From assembly GCA_003168355.1 (NCBI GenBank), contig PMSQ01000199.1, positions 32,128 through 96,127 on the forward strand: a DNA stretch of 64,000 nucleotides, written 5' to 3'. Made by a program: the position numbers and the translations under genes. The stretch comes from Acidobacteriaceae bacterium (lineage in GTDB: Bacteria; Acidobacteriota; Terriglobia; Terriglobales; Acidobacteriaceae). Shown piece after piece: positions 1 through 9,125 of the stretch. The notes beneath the pieces were generated by a model. It saw only the letters and a list, made by a program, of their open reading frames with translations. It searched no databases and was not told the origin of the DNA. Each line of letters opens with the position of its first letter. Position 1 is the stretch's first letter.

Positions 1-918
1 GTCAACGATCTCACCGATCCGAAGACGCTGGCGCACCTGCTGAAATACGACTCCATTCTCGGCAACCTGCCAAACAAGATTACTGCCGGCGCCGACAGCA
101 TCACCATCGACAACAAGACCATCAAGGTGTTCAAGGAAAGAGATCCGGGCGCGCTGCCCTGGGATTCGGTGGGCGCTCAAGTGGTGATCGAATCGACCGG
201 GCATTTTACCGATGCCGCGGATGCAAAGAAGCACATGCGCGGATCCGTGAAGAAGGTGATCATCTCAGCTCCGGCGAAGAATGAAGACATCACGCTTGTG
301 CTGGGCGTTAACCATGAGAAGTACGACGGCGCCAAGCACCACATTATTTCCAATGCGTCCTGCACAACAAACTGTCTGGCGCCGATCGCCAAGGTGATCA
401 ATGACGAGTTCAAGATCGTCAGTGGCACCATGACGACGATTCACTCTTATACCAACGACCAGGTGATTCTCGATTTTCCGCACAAAGACTTGCGGCGGGC
501 GCGAGCGGCGGCGATCAACATGATTCCCACGTCCACCGGTGCGGCGAAAGCTCTCAAGCTGGTAATTCCTGATCTTGCAGGAAAACTGGATGGCTTCGCT
601 ATGCGCGTGCCTACGCCGAATGTTTCGGTAGTCGATCTGGTGGCGTGGGTGGAAAAGAAGACGACCAGGGAAGAAGTAAACGCGGCGCTGAAGAAAGCAT
701 CGGAGAGCGGTCCGTTGAAGGGGTACCTCGGTTTTGAAGAAGGCGAACTGGTTTCGTCGGACTTCAAGGGCGATGCTCGCTCATCGATCGTCGATGCGCC
801 CATGACGCTGGTGGTGGGCGGCAATTGCGTCAAGGTGATCTCCTGGTATGACAATGAATGGGGATACTCCAGCCGCGTACGGGACTTGATTCACTACATC
901 GCCGGCAAGGGTCTGTAG
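1..918 (+). CDS. gap: Glyceraldehyde-3-phosphate dehydrogenase, 5' end outside window
   Basis: Converts glyceraldehyde 3-phosphate plus phosphate and NAD(P) to 1,3-bisphosphoglycerate in cytosolic glycolysis. The reading frame is open from base 1 to the TAG at 916-918, giving 305 visible residues. The family is about 335 residues long, so roughly 30 N-terminal residues carrying the start of the Rossmann fold are missing. The catalytic motif [12 protein letters not shown] places the nucleophilic cysteine at bases 361-363. The C-terminal [11 protein letters not shown] motif is intact. It is followed after 150 bases by pgk, the next enzyme of the pathway, which supports a glycolytic operon. Confidence 0.97.
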   Translation, partial: VNDLTDPKTLAHLLKYDSILGNLPNKITAGADSITIDNKTIKVFKERDPGALPWDSVGAQVVIESTGHFTDAADAKKHMRGSVKKVIISAPAKNEDITLVLGVNHEKYDGAKHHIISNASCTTNCLAPIAKVINDEFKIVSGTMTTIHSYTNDQVILDFPHKDLRRARAAAINMIPTSTGAAKALKLVIPDLAGKLDGFAMRVPTPNVSVVDLVAWVEKKTTREEVNAALKKASESGPLKGYLGFEEGELVSSDFKGDARSSIVDAPMTLVVGGNCVKVISWYDNEWGYSSRVRDLIHYIAGKGL

Positions 919-952
919 GCTGTAAGCACCGGCATTTTGCATGCTGTCGAGA

Positions 953-973
953 GTGCGGGCGGGGCGCCCGCAC
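953..973. repeat. Perfect hairpin between gap and pgk
   Basis: An 8-base stem (GTGCGGGC at 953-960, GCCCGCAC at 966-973) encloses a 5-base GC-rich loop. No T-run follows, so it does not look like an intrinsic terminator. It may be an RNA-stabilising or processing hairpin between the two glycolytic cistrons, or a REP-like unit. Confidence 0.5.
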
Positions 974-1070
974 AGGCTGCTCTGAGCTTGTAGAAGGGAT
1001 AGCCGCCGGGCGGCGCTATTCGTTATCTCGCTTCTAATCTTTCATTTCTAATCTAAGGACGAACCAGCCA

Positions 1071-2282
1071 ATGTCCAAGCTCTCCATCCGTGATCTCCCT
1101 TTGAACGGTAACCGTATCTTTATGCGCGTTGACTTCAATGTTCCCCTGGAAGACGGACGCGTCATGGACGACACCCGCATCCGGGAAACCCTGCCCTCTA
1201 TAGAGTACGCACTGCGGCATGGGGCAAGACTTATTCTGGCCTCGCATCTGGGCCGGCCCATGGGGAAGCCCAACGCGAAGATGAGCCTGAAGCCGGTAGC
1301 CGAGCGGCTGCGCATGGTGCTCGACAAAGAACTGGCCCGCGGCGAAAACGTGGGCTTCTGCCCCGACTGCGTGGGTCCGGAAGCCGAAGAAGTCGCCACG
1401 CAACTGGAAAAGGGCCAAACCTTGCTTCTGGAGAACCTGCGCTTTCACGCCGAGGAGGAAGCCAACGACCAAAAGTTCGCCAAGCAACTGGCAAGTCTGG
1501 CGGATTTCTACGTGAATGATGCGTTCGGCGCGGCGCATCGGGCGCATGCTTCCACTGTTGGCATTACCAAGTTTGTGTCCAAATCTGCGGCTGGACTGCT
1601 CATGGAGAAGGAACTGCAGTATCTGGGCAAAGCGTTGGAACATCCGGAAGCGCCGTTTGTGGCAATCCTGGGCGGCGCCAAAGTTAGCGACAAGATCGGC
1701 GTGATTCGGAACCTGATGGGCAAGGTCGATTCGCTCATCATCGGCGGCGGTATGGCCTACACCTTTCTGAAGGCGCAGGGGCAGCAGATTGGCAAGTCGC
1801 TGCTCGAAGCCGACAAAGTGGACCTGGCGCGGCAACTACTGGAGGAGGCCAGGCAACGAAATATCAAGTTCCTTCTGCCGATCGATCACGTTGTCGCGAT
1901 GAAACCGGAAACCAACGCGGTGGTGCAGCAGATCGGCGAAGGCCAACCCATTCCGGCTGATCGCATGGCGCTCGACATTGGGCCGAAAACGATTGAACTA
2001 TTCTCGGAGGAGATTTCGCGAGCCCGCACAATTGTCTGGAACGGACCGATGGGCGTGTTTGAGGTTCCGGGATTTTCCCGCGGAACTTTCAAGATAGCTC
2101 ATGCCGTGGCGGAAAATGCGGGAGCGATTTCGATTGTGGGCGGCGGCGACACGGTCGCGGCAGCGCACGCGGCCGAAGTTGCGGATAAGATGACGCATAT
2201 TTCCACCGGTGGCGGGGCGTCCCTGGAGTTCTTGGAAGGCAAGAAGCTGCCGGGAGTCGAAGCGTTGACGGACAAAAAGTGA
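1071..2282 (+). CDS. pgk: Phosphoglycerate kinase
   Basis: Transfers the acyl phosphate of 1,3-bisphosphoglycerate to ADP in glycolysis. The 403-residue length fits bacterial PGK. Family signatures are visible: [18 protein letters not shown] near the N-terminus, the substrate-binding HLGRP, the [11 protein letters not shown] segment around residue 203, and a glycine-rich GGGDTVAA nucleotide site near the C-terminus. The stop codon TGA shares bases with the GTG start of the next gene (GTGA, 2279-2282), implying translational coupling to the macro-domain gene and then tpiA. Confidence 0.98.
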   Translation: MSKLSIRDLPLNGNRIFMRVDFNVPLEDGRVMDDTRIRETLPSIEYALRHGARLILASHLGRPMGKPNAKMSLKPVAERLRMVLDKELARGENVGFCPDCVGPEAEEVATQLEKGQTLLLENLRFHAEEEANDQKFAKQLASLADFYVNDAFGAAHRAHASTVGITKFVSKSAAGLLMEKELQYLGKALEHPEAPFVAILGGAKVSDKIGVIRNLMGKVDSLIIGGGMAYTFLKAQGQQIGKSLLEADKVDLARQLLEEARQRNIKFLLPIDHVVAMKPETNAVVQQIGEGQPIPADRMALDIGPKTIELFSEEISRARTIVWNGPMGVFEVPGFSRGTFKIAHAVAENAGAISIVGGGDTVAAAHAAEVADKMTHISTGGGASLEFLEGKKLPGVEALTDKK

Positions 2283-2908
2283 TCGGTCTGGATACGAGCG
2301 TGCAAGATTTCAAAGTTCGGATCCTCCTGGACCACGGGCGGACCATCGAGTTCCAGGGTCCAGCCGACATTACCGGCGAGACTACCGACGCAATCGTGAA
2401 TGCGGCGAATTCATCTCTTCTGGGCGGAGGCGGAGTCGATGACGCCATTCACCACGCGGGCGGTTCGGCGATCCTCGCTGAATGCCGGCAAATTGTGAGC
2501 AAGATTGGAAGCCTGCCCGCCGGAAAGGCCGTGATCACTACCGGCGGACGCCTTACCGCAAAGCACGTGATCCACACCGTTGGCCCGGTCTATCGCGGCG
2601 GAGAACATGGAGAGGCGGAAAAGCTGGCGAGTTGTCATCGCGAGTGCATTCGCTTGGCCGACGAGCACGCCCTCAACTCTTTGTCCTTTCCTGCCATCTC
2701 GACGGGAGCGTTTGGCTACCCCGCTTCGCAAGCGGCGACCATCGCGATTTCCTCTACGGTTGACGCTCTAGCCTCAGCCCACCATGTAAGCAAGGTTCGA
2801 TTCGTTCTGTTTGACATCGCGACATTGAGAACCTACACGCGGGCCGCCGAGAAGTTACGCGATCTGAATTCTGCTTCCTCCTACACACTCGAGAAGGGAT
2901 CTTCATGA
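2279..2908 (+). CDS. Macro-domain protein (predicted ADP-ribose/O-acetyl-ADP-ribose hydrolase)
   Basis: A 209-residue macro-domain protein. The diagnostic ADP-ribose-binding segment [21 protein letters not shown] lies at about residues 38-58, and the second loop ([13 protein letters not shown]) at about 140-152. Bacterial relatives such as YmdB remove acetyl or ADP-ribosyl groups from O-acetyl-ADP-ribose or modified targets. The GTG start overlaps the pgk stop and its own TGA overlaps the tpiA ATG, so it sits as a coupled middle cistron between two glycolytic enzymes. About 20 residues precede the core and about 30 follow it. The substrate cannot be read from sequence; a link to NAD or triose-phosphate metabolism is inferred from position only. 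Confidence 0.9.
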   Translation: MIGLDTSVQDFKVRILLDHGRTIEFQGPADITGETTDAIVNAANSSLLGGGGVDDAIHHAGGSAILAECRQIVSKIGSLPAGKAVITTGGRLTAKHVIHTVGPVYRGGEHGEAEKLASCHRECIRLADEHALNSLSFPAISTGAFGYPASQAATIAISSTVDALASAHHVSKVRFVLFDIATLRTYTRAAEKLRDLNSASSYTLEKGSS

Positions 2909-3654
2909 GAACCAAGTTGATGGCCGCCAACTGGAAGATGAATAAAACGCCGGATGAAACTGGCGACTTCTTCCGCGATTTTCTGCCGCTGGTCGCGGAT
3001 CACAGCCGCGACCAGATTGTAGTCTGTCCGCCTTACACCGATGTGCACGCTGCGATTCAAGCTGTACGGGGCTCTAGTGTGGCAATCGGCGCTCAGAACG
3101 TGCACTGGAAAGCGGACGGCGCTTACACCGGGGAAATTTCGGCGGGGATGCTGCTGTGCCTGGGCGTGACCCATGTGATTGTCGGCCACTCCGAGCGGCG
3201 GCAATACTTTGGAGAGACCGACGACACCGTGAACTTGCGGCTAAAAACCGCGCTGGAAGCCGGTCTCACTGCCATCTGCTGCGTGGGAGAGGTGCTCGAA
3301 GAGCGCGAGGCCGGACTGACCGACGACGTGCTGCGACGACAATGTGTGCGAGCTTTTCATGCGATCTCCGCCAGGAAAGCCGTGAAGCTGGTTGTCGCCT
3401 ATGAACCGGTGTGGGCGATTGGCACGGGCAAGACGGCAACGCCCCAGATCGCGGCCGAAGCCCATGCCGTCATCCGGCGGGAAGCTGCCGAGGTATTTGG
3501 CGAGGAGTTCGCGGCCAAACTTCGCATTCTCTACGGGGGATCGGTCAAGCCCGACAACGCCTCGGTTCTGATGGCGCAAGAGGAGATCGATGGTGCGCTG
3601 GTGGGCGGGGCGTCGCTCGATCCGAAGTCGTTTGCGGGGATTGTGAAGTACTGA
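2905..3654 (+). CDS. tpiA: Triosephosphate isomerase
   Basis: Interconverts dihydroxyacetone phosphate and glyceraldehyde 3-phosphate. The 249-residue TIM-barrel shows AANWKMN at the N-terminus, catalytic His95 in GHSERR, catalytic Glu167 in AYEPVWAIGTGK, and the phosphate-binding GGSVKPDN and GALVGGASL loops. Start and stop overlap with the upstream gene is ATGA (2905-2908). It closes the gap-pgk-macro-tpiA run; 179 bases separate it from the next gene. Confidence 0.98.
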   Translation: MRTKLMAANWKMNKTPDETGDFFRDFLPLVADHSRDQIVVCPPYTDVHAAIQAVRGSSVAIGAQNVHWKADGAYTGEISAGMLLCLGVTHVIVGHSERRQYFGETDDTVNLRLKTALEAGLTAICCVGEVLEEREAGLTDDVLRRQCVRAFHAISARKAVKLVVAYEPVWAIGTGKTATPQIAAEAHAVIRREAAEVFGEEFAAKLRILYGGSVKPDNASVLMAQEEIDGALVGGASLDPKSFAGIVKY

Positions 3655-3833
3655 CGTGAAGCGCCGCCCCGCTCGGCTGGACAGTGAGAGCCTGACCTGA
3701 GCGGAGTCGAAAAGGGCGGCTTTCCCCACATGACCATCGTGACACTAACGCTGATGCGGACTACTGTTTGATCTGCTAATCTTCTCTGCTCGCAATCCCT
3801 GGGGTTCAATCTGCTCGAAGATAGAGAGCGCGG

Positions 3834-5114
3834 ATGACGGAAACTGTGCGTCCTGAGCCGAGCCGGCTGTACCGCTGGCTGGTTTTGATCTTTGTCAGCC
3901 TGGCGATGTTTGGCAGCTACTACGTGTACGACGCTCTTAGCCCGCTTGCCGATGTGCTCAAGCAACAACTCGGATTCACTGACTTAGATATTGGATTCCT
4001 TCAGGCGATTTACAGTTTCCCTAACATTTTCACGGTGGTCATCGGCGGTTTCATCATTGACCGCATTGGGCTGCGAAAGTCGCTGATGATCTTCGGCGTG
4101 CTTTGTTTCATTGGTCCAGCGATCACTGCCGCATCCGGCCACCTCTCGATCATGGCAACTGGACGCCTCATTTTTGGAATGGGCGCGGAATCGCTCAATG
4201 TTGCCGTCATCACCGCGCTGGGGCGCTGGTTCCGAGGCAAGGAACTGAGCTTTGCTTTTGGCTTGAACCTGACTACGGCGCGCCTGGGCACGTTTGCCGC
4301 GCTCAACTCCCCGACCTGGGCACGTTGGGCTTATGCCAGTTGGCGAACTCCGTTCCTGATCGCGCTCGCCTTCTCGGCCTTGTGCGTGGTGGCAGCGGTT
4401 ATCTACTGGGCCATGGAAGTCTGGGCCGAAAAGAACTACAGCCTGGGAGCGGTTTCCACCGACAAAGTGGTCTTCGCCGACCTGTGGAAGTTTGGCGTGA
4501 GTTACTGGCTGATCGTCGCGCTGTGCATTGTCTTCTACTCGGCCATCTTCCCTTTTCAGACGTTTGCGGTGAAATTTTTCATGGAGGCGCACGGCACGTC
4601 GCGTGAATTTGGCGGGTTCTTGTCCAGCATGCTGACCCTGTTTGCCATGATTGCAACGCCGCTGTTTGGGCTGTTGGTGGATCGCGTGGGCAAACGGGCG
4701 CTCTTGATGATGTTCGGGTCGCTGCTGCTGATCCCGGTGTATCTGATGATGGCGTACACGCATGTCAGCTTGTACGTGCCGATGGCGATGATGGGGGTGG
4801 CGTTTTCGCTGATTCCCGCGGTGATGTGGCCTTCGGTGGCCTACATCGTCGATCAGTCGAAGCTGGGAACCGCGTACGGGTTGATGACGATGATCCAGAA
4901 TATCGGGCTATTCGGCCTTAACTTAGTAGTGGGATGGGCCAACGAATATGGTCACGCCGATGCCGCCAACCCTGCCGGCTACCACCTCGGGATGTGGATT
5001 TTCTCAGTGTTAGGGATTCTCGGGGTTCTGTTCGCCTTCTTGCTGCGGCAACGGGAGTTGGGGCCGCATGGGCATGGTCTGGAGACGATTACTACGGCCA
5101 AGAGTGCGGCCTGA
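3834..5114 (+). CDS. MFS transporter, MFSD1-like
   Basis: A 426-residue protein with about 12 hydrophobic segments, the size of a single major facilitator superfamily carrier in the inner membrane. MFS loop motifs are visible: IDRIGLRKS after helix 2 and LVDRVGKRA in the second half, the repeated basic turn typical of the two six-helix bundles. Overall resemblance is to the MFSD1-like group, but the substrate cannot be deduced. It stands alone; upstream bases 3659-3733 carry a GC-rich repeat ending in CTTTCCCCACA, and no partner enzyme overlaps it. Confidence 0.88.
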   Translation: MTETVRPEPSRLYRWLVLIFVSLAMFGSYYVYDALSPLADVLKQQLGFTDLDIGFLQAIYSFPNIFTVVIGGFIIDRIGLRKSLMIFGVLCFIGPAITAASGHLSIMATGRLIFGMGAESLNVAVITALGRWFRGKELSFAFGLNLTTARLGTFAALNSPTWARWAYASWRTPFLIALAFSALCVVAAVIYWAMEVWAEKNYSLGAVSTDKVVFADLWKFGVSYWLIVALCIVFYSAIFPFQTFAVKFFMEAHGTSREFGGFLSSMLTLFAMIATPLFGLLVDRVGKRALLMMFGSLLLIPVYLMMAYTHVSLYVPMAMMGVAFSLIPAVMWPSVAYIVDQSKLGTAYGLMTMIQNIGLFGLNLVVGWANEYGHADAANPAGYHLGMWIFSVLGILGVLFAFLLRQRELGPHGHGLETITTAKSAA

Positions 5115-5369
5115 CCTGGGGCAGCCGCTACCGATTTGCGAAGATCGCGACTCTTCGGGCCGGCTCGGGTTTAGGGTCTAGGGGGAGGTAGGCGCATCCA
5201 AGCCTCCGAATGCAAAGGCTTTCCAGTACCGTCTGGGTCGCAAAATGAGCTAGGCAGCAAGCATCCGAAGATTGGTAGAAATACTCTGATATTCTGGAAG
5301 TGAGGAAGCCATTACCATCTCGGCGAGAGCCGCAAACAATACAACACAAACTACTTAAGCCGCATCCCA

Positions 5370-6008
5370 ATGAATGCGGCCGGAAAAGAGAACTTGACCG
5401 AGCCACAACAGAAACAGGGCGCCGATCCTAGCGAAGCCGAGGCCATCGAACGGGCTAAGCTAGGGGACGCGGATGCGTTCCGGGTGCTCTACGACAAGCA
5501 CAAGCGGCGGGTGTATTCGCTGTGTCTGCGAATGACGGCGAACACGGCCGAGGCCGAGGACCTGGCGCAGGAAGCGTTTCTGCAGCTCTACCGTAAAATC
5601 GCGACGTTCCGCGGGGAGTCGGCATTTTCAACATGGCTGCACCGGCTTTCGGTAAACGTCGTGCTGATGCACTTGAGGAAGAAGAGTCTTCCGGTGGTTT
5701 CGTTGGAAGAGACCACGCAGGGCACCGAGGATGATTCCCCAAAGAAGGATTTCGGAGCGGATGATGTGGCATTGGCCGGATCCATTGACCGGCTGCAACT
5801 GCAGAGGGCAGTCAGCGATCTCCCTCCCGGCTATCGCACGATCTTTGTACTGCACGACATCGAAGGCTACGAGCACAACGAAATCGCAGGATTGGTGGGA
5901 TGCTCGATCGGCAACAGCAAATCGCAGCTACACAAGGCACGCATGAAGTTGCGCGACCTGCTCAAGATGAATAGAGCCGAAAAGGCCGGGAAATCTCGCG
6001 CAGGCTAG
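5370..6008 (+). CDS. ECF-type RNA polymerase sigma factor
   Basis: A 212-residue sigma-70 family protein without regions 1 and 3. Region 2 is visible at about residues 40-100 ([20 protein letters not shown], then [16 protein letters not shown]), and region 4 at about 145-200 ([23 protein letters not shown] followed by the recognition helix [16 protein letters not shown]). It should direct RNA polymerase to a dedicated promoter set. The gene 107 bases downstream encodes a membrane anti-sigma factor, so the pair probably forms a membrane-signalling switch that also covers the following DUF4097 gene. Confidence 0.94.
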   Translation: MNAAGKENLTEPQQKQGADPSEAEAIERAKLGDADAFRVLYDKHKRRVYSLCLRMTANTAEAEDLAQEAFLQLYRKIATFRGESAFSTWLHRLSVNVVLMHLRKKSLPVVSLEETTQGTEDDSPKKDFGADDVALAGSIDRLQLQRAVSDLPPGYRTIFVLHDIEGYEHNEIAGLVGCSIGNSKSQLHKARMKLRDLLKMNRAEKAGKSRAG

Positions 6009-6114
6009 ACAGGGACTCAAAACATCGGTCCAACCAGAAACAGTAATTACCTGGGCAGGGGCGTTCGAGTTGCGGCTACAATTGAGCCGCGGCGGACTTT
6101 CGGGAGAGGTTAGT

Positions 6115-6732
6115 ATGAATTGCGTTGAGCTAGAGCAGAGCTTGGCGGAAGCAGAAAGCGTCGGAAGTGTGGAACATAGAGCCCATCTGAGGGCTTGCCC
6201 AGCGTGCTCGGCGCTGGTGACAGAGTTGAATCAGATCGTCGCGGCGGCGAGCCAACTGCAAGCGGCGCACGAACCCAGTCCAAGGGTGTGGAATTCCATT
6301 GAGATCGCATTGCGCCAGGAGAGGTTGATCCGTCCGCAGCGGGCGCGGCCGAGGGTACCCTCGTTCAGCACGCGCTGGGGAGGGGCACGCTGGCTGGTGC
6401 CAGCGGCGGCCATGTTGCTGCTGGCTCTGGGAATATACGTGCGGCGTGAGTCCCTGCCCAATCAGCTAGCCCAGCACGCGTCGGTCGCCGTGCCGCTTGC
6501 AAATCCGGCCGACCTCAATGACGACGACCTGATGCAGGAGGTCGCCGACAACGCTCCGGCGATGAAAACGCAATACGTAGAAAACCTGCGGCGCGTGAAT
6601 CAGTCCATCCACGATGCGCAGGGGGTAGTGGACGAGAGTCCGAACGACGAGGAAGCCCGCCGCTCGCTGATGGAAGCGTACCAGCAGAAATCCATGCTTT
6701 TTGAGATGGCGATGGACCGTTCTCTGCCATAA
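6115..6732 (+). CDS. Zinc-binding anti-sigma factor, membrane anchored
   Basis: A 205-residue partner of the preceding ECF sigma factor. The cytoplasmic N-terminus has the ZAS-type signature HRAHLRACPACS (His-x3-Cys-x2-Cys). One transmembrane segment (WLVPAAAMLLLALGIYV) follows at about residues 100-116, then a charged, probably periplasmic tail. A longer open frame runs upstream, but the ATG at 6115 is preferred because GGGAGAGG lies just upstream and the zinc motif then has normal spacing. It probably holds the sigma factor inactive until an envelope signal arrives; the signal is unknown. Confidence 0.88.
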   Translation: MNCVELEQSLAEAESVGSVEHRAHLRACPACSALVTELNQIVAAASQLQAAHEPSPRVWNSIEIALRQERLIRPQRARPRVPSFSTRWGGARWLVPAAAMLLLALGIYVRRESLPNQLAQHASVAVPLANPADLNDDDLMQEVADNAPAMKTQYVENLRRVNQSIHDAQGVVDESPNDEEARRSLMEAYQQKSMLFEMAMDRSLP

Positions 6733-6797
6733 TGGTGGAAGTTTTGCGGGCCGTGTTTTAAGGCGATGACGGATCAGTTGGCTTGGGGGAGTGGTAT

Positions 6798-7661
6798 ATG
6801 GTGAACAGACACACCGCAAAACTGGTTGCGATTGGCGTGATCGTAGCGGGCACGCTGGTGGCCGAGAGCAGGAAAGAGTACCACTTCGCGGTAGGACCTA
6901 AAGCGGGCGTGTCAGTAATGAATCCATACGGCTCCATTTCGGTGAGACCGTCGTTGAACAATACCGTGGTGGTGAATGCGATTTTGCACTCCGACAAGGT
7001 CGAGGTGGATAACAACCAGAACGGAAACCGCGTGGATATTCAGTCGCACCTGCTTGCCGGGGCCGACTCGGATTCAGGACGCGTAGATTATGAGGTTCTG
7101 GTTCCGGCCGATGCCAGCGTCACCCTGCATTCCAACACCGGGTCCTTGAGCGCCGAGAAACTGCACGGCGACGTGAGTCTGGAAAGTCCAGGAGCGGAAG
7201 TGAATGTCCGCGATATCTCGGACGCGCATGTGCATGTGAAAACCATGAACGGCTCCGTGAATTTGGACAACATCCAAAACGGCCACGTCGAGGTCGACTC
7301 CTTGAGCGGAGAAGTTACGCTAAAGGGCGTGAATGGCCCGCTGGTGCAAGTGGTTTCGACCAGCGGCAGAATCAATTACATTGGCGACTTTGGCAAAAGC
7401 GGCGAATATCGCCTGACCAGCCATAGCGGCGATATTGACGCCACCATCCCCGAGTGGACTTCGGCCGACGTGAGCGCCCGCTCCGTTCGCGGAGAAGTGC
7501 ACGACGACATTCCTCTCCAACCCAAAACCCACACCTATTTCGCACTCGACAAGGGACGTGCCTTCGCAGGTACGGTGGGCCGGGTAGCGGTATCATCCAC
7601 GGTGGTATTGCGGACCTTCAGTGGTAAAATTCACCTCAGAAAACGCTCCGAAAAACAATAA
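6798..7661 (+). CDS. DUF4097-type beta-repeat envelope protein
   Basis: A 287-residue protein with a short hydrophobic N-terminus (LVAIGVIVAGTLVAE), likely a signal peptide or anchor. Repeated beta-strand units such as GSLSAEKLHGDVSLESPG and SGEVTLKGVNGPL are typical of DUF4097/putative-adhesin proteins that form a beta-helix. These often accompany ECF sigma/anti-sigma pairs. ATG 6798 is favoured over an upstream in-frame start because GGGGGAG is placed 6 bases ahead of it. Its function is unknown; extracytoplasmic sensing or surface attachment are guesses. Confidence 0.82.
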   Translation: MVNRHTAKLVAIGVIVAGTLVAESRKEYHFAVGPKAGVSVMNPYGSISVRPSLNNTVVVNAILHSDKVEVDNNQNGNRVDIQSHLLAGADSDSGRVDYEVLVPADASVTLHSNTGSLSAEKLHGDVSLESPGAEVNVRDISDAHVHVKTMNGSVNLDNIQNGHVEVDSLSGEVTLKGVNGPLVQVVSTSGRINYIGDFGKSGEYRLTSHSGDIDATIPEWTSADVSARSVRGEVHDDIPLQPKTHTYFALDKGRAFAGTVGRVAVSSTVVLRTFSGKIHLRKRSEKQ

Positions 7662-7732
7662 GAAAAACGAAGAGTAAACCGGATCGGCGAAAAGCGCGTC
7701 CTAAAGGCTCGGCCAAGCCCGCGAGAAATGGT

Positions 7733-8332
7733 GTGTTTCATCGCCAGGCTGGGACGACTCGACGACCGCCCGGCCCCGGGGCAGTGATCCTGATTGGCTT
7801 CATGGGCGCCGGCAAAAGCAGCGTAGGCGGGGCGCTGGCCCGGCAAATGGGATGGACGTTTGAGGATCTCGACGAGCGGATTGAGCGGCGCAATGGGCGG
7901 AAGGTACAGGAGATATTTCGCGATTTGGGGGAAGCTGAGTTTCGTCGGGCTGAGCATGAGGCTTTGAAAGAACTGCTGAAGGGCTTGCGGGAGGGCGCTG
8001 AGAGAGTCATCGCCCTCGGGGGTGGAGCGTTTGTGCAGAAGCGCAACGCCAGGTTGATCGAAGCGGGAGGAGTTCCCACGGTGTTCCTGGACGCGGACGT
8101 GGATGAGTTGTGGCGTCGTTGCAGGTCGCAAGCCGAGCAGCAAGGAACTGAGCGCCCATTGCTGGGGGGACTGGAAGGTTTTCGTGAACTCTACGAGAAG
8201 CGGCGGCCGCATTACATGAAAGCATCCTGGCGGCAGGAAACTGGGGGAAAGAACATCGAGGGGATTGCGGAAGAACTGGTTCAAGCTCTTGGGTTGAGGC
8301 GACGTGAGGGAAGGCGAGGAGAAAAGCAGTGA
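7733..8332 (+). CDS. aroK: Shikimate kinase
   Basis: Phosphorylates shikimate in the pathway to chorismate and aromatic amino acids. The Walker A loop GFMGAGKSSVG lies at about residues 22-32, the shikimate-binding DLDERIE around 45-51 and the GGGAF motif around 98. At 199 residues it is slightly longer than the usual 170-180. The start is unsure: GTG 7733 has no good ribosome site, and the same frame stays open upstream with a very basic stretch reaching into the preceding gene's 3' end. Its TGA overlaps the GTG of the next gene. Confidence 0.93.
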   Translation: MFHRQAGTTRRPPGPGAVILIGFMGAGKSSVGGALARQMGWTFEDLDERIERRNGRKVQEIFRDLGEAEFRRAEHEALKELLKGLREGAERVIALGGGAFVQKRNARLIEAGGVPTVFLDADVDELWRRCRSQAEQQGTERPLLGGLEGFRELYEKRRPHYMKASWRQETGGKNIEGIAEELVQALGLRRREGRRGEKQ

Positions 8333-9078
8333 CTCTGATGGCGCGGATGCGATGGGGAACGGTGGTGGTTCTAGCGGGCGCGGCTGTGCTGTATGCCGGC
8401 GACAAGAAAGACAAGCCCAAACCCGCGACCAGCCAGGTGGTGGATTCGGGATCGTTCGGGGTTTTCGTCAAGGGCCAGCGTGTAGTCACAGAAACCTTCA
8501 GCGTGCGGCAAGACAACGGTGTCAGCATAGTAAAGTCGCAACTGAAGGAGACCGGCGGTTCCGCCTCCTCCGGGCAGAAGTCGGAACTGGAAATGACCGG
8601 CTCCGCGGAGGTGGTTCGTTACGAATGGAGCGATGGCAGCGGGTCCCTGGTGGTCACGCCCAACAATGATTTTCTGCTCGAAAAGATCATGACAGCGGGG
8701 TCCTCCAAGCCGGCCGAGCAGTCGTTTCTCATGCCTAGCACGGCGGCGATTCTCGACAACAATGTTTTCGTGCACCGCCAGGTGCTGGCGTGGCGTTATC
8801 TGGCAACCAACTGTCACACGGACAACGGTACCCAGAAGTGTCAGCAGGGACCACTGGATTTCGCCGTGTTAGTGCCGCAAGAGCGAACCTCGATGACCGT
8901 CCGCTTGGAGTTGGTGGGAGTGGAGAAAGTCACCATCCGCGGAGCGGAACGGGAACTGCTGCGGCTGAACCTGAAGGGCGAAGCCTTCTCCTGGACCCTT
9001 TGGGTAGATGAAAAAGATCAGTTCAAGCTAATGCGCGTGGTGATCGCGGACGATAATACCGAAGTAGTGCGGGACTAG
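8329..9078 (+). CDS. Secreted protein of unknown function
   Basis: A 249-residue protein with an N-terminal signal peptide (RMRWGTVVVLAGAAVLYAG), then a lysine-rich linker and a beta-rich body. Its GTG start overlaps the aroK stop (GTGA); ATG 8338 is an alternative. A pair of cysteines around residues 164 and 171 could form a disulfide in the periplasm. No family is recognised. Overlap with aroK shows co-translation but does not suggest a shared role. Confidence 0.75.
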   Translation: MTLMARMRWGTVVVLAGAAVLYAGDKKDKPKPATSQVVDSGSFGVFVKGQRVVTETFSVRQDNGVSIVKSQLKETGGSASSGQKSELEMTGSAEVVRYEWSDGSGSLVVTPNNDFLLEKIMTAGSSKPAEQSFLMPSTAAILDNNVFVHRQVLAWRYLATNCHTDNGTQKCQQGPLDFAVLVPQERTSMTVRLELVGVEKVTIRGAERELLRLNLKGEAFSWTLWVDEKDQFKLMRVVIADDNTEVVRD

Positions 9079-9125
9079 TGAGAACGCAGCAGGTACGCGG
9101 GATTTGACTTGGAATTGACGGGGTA

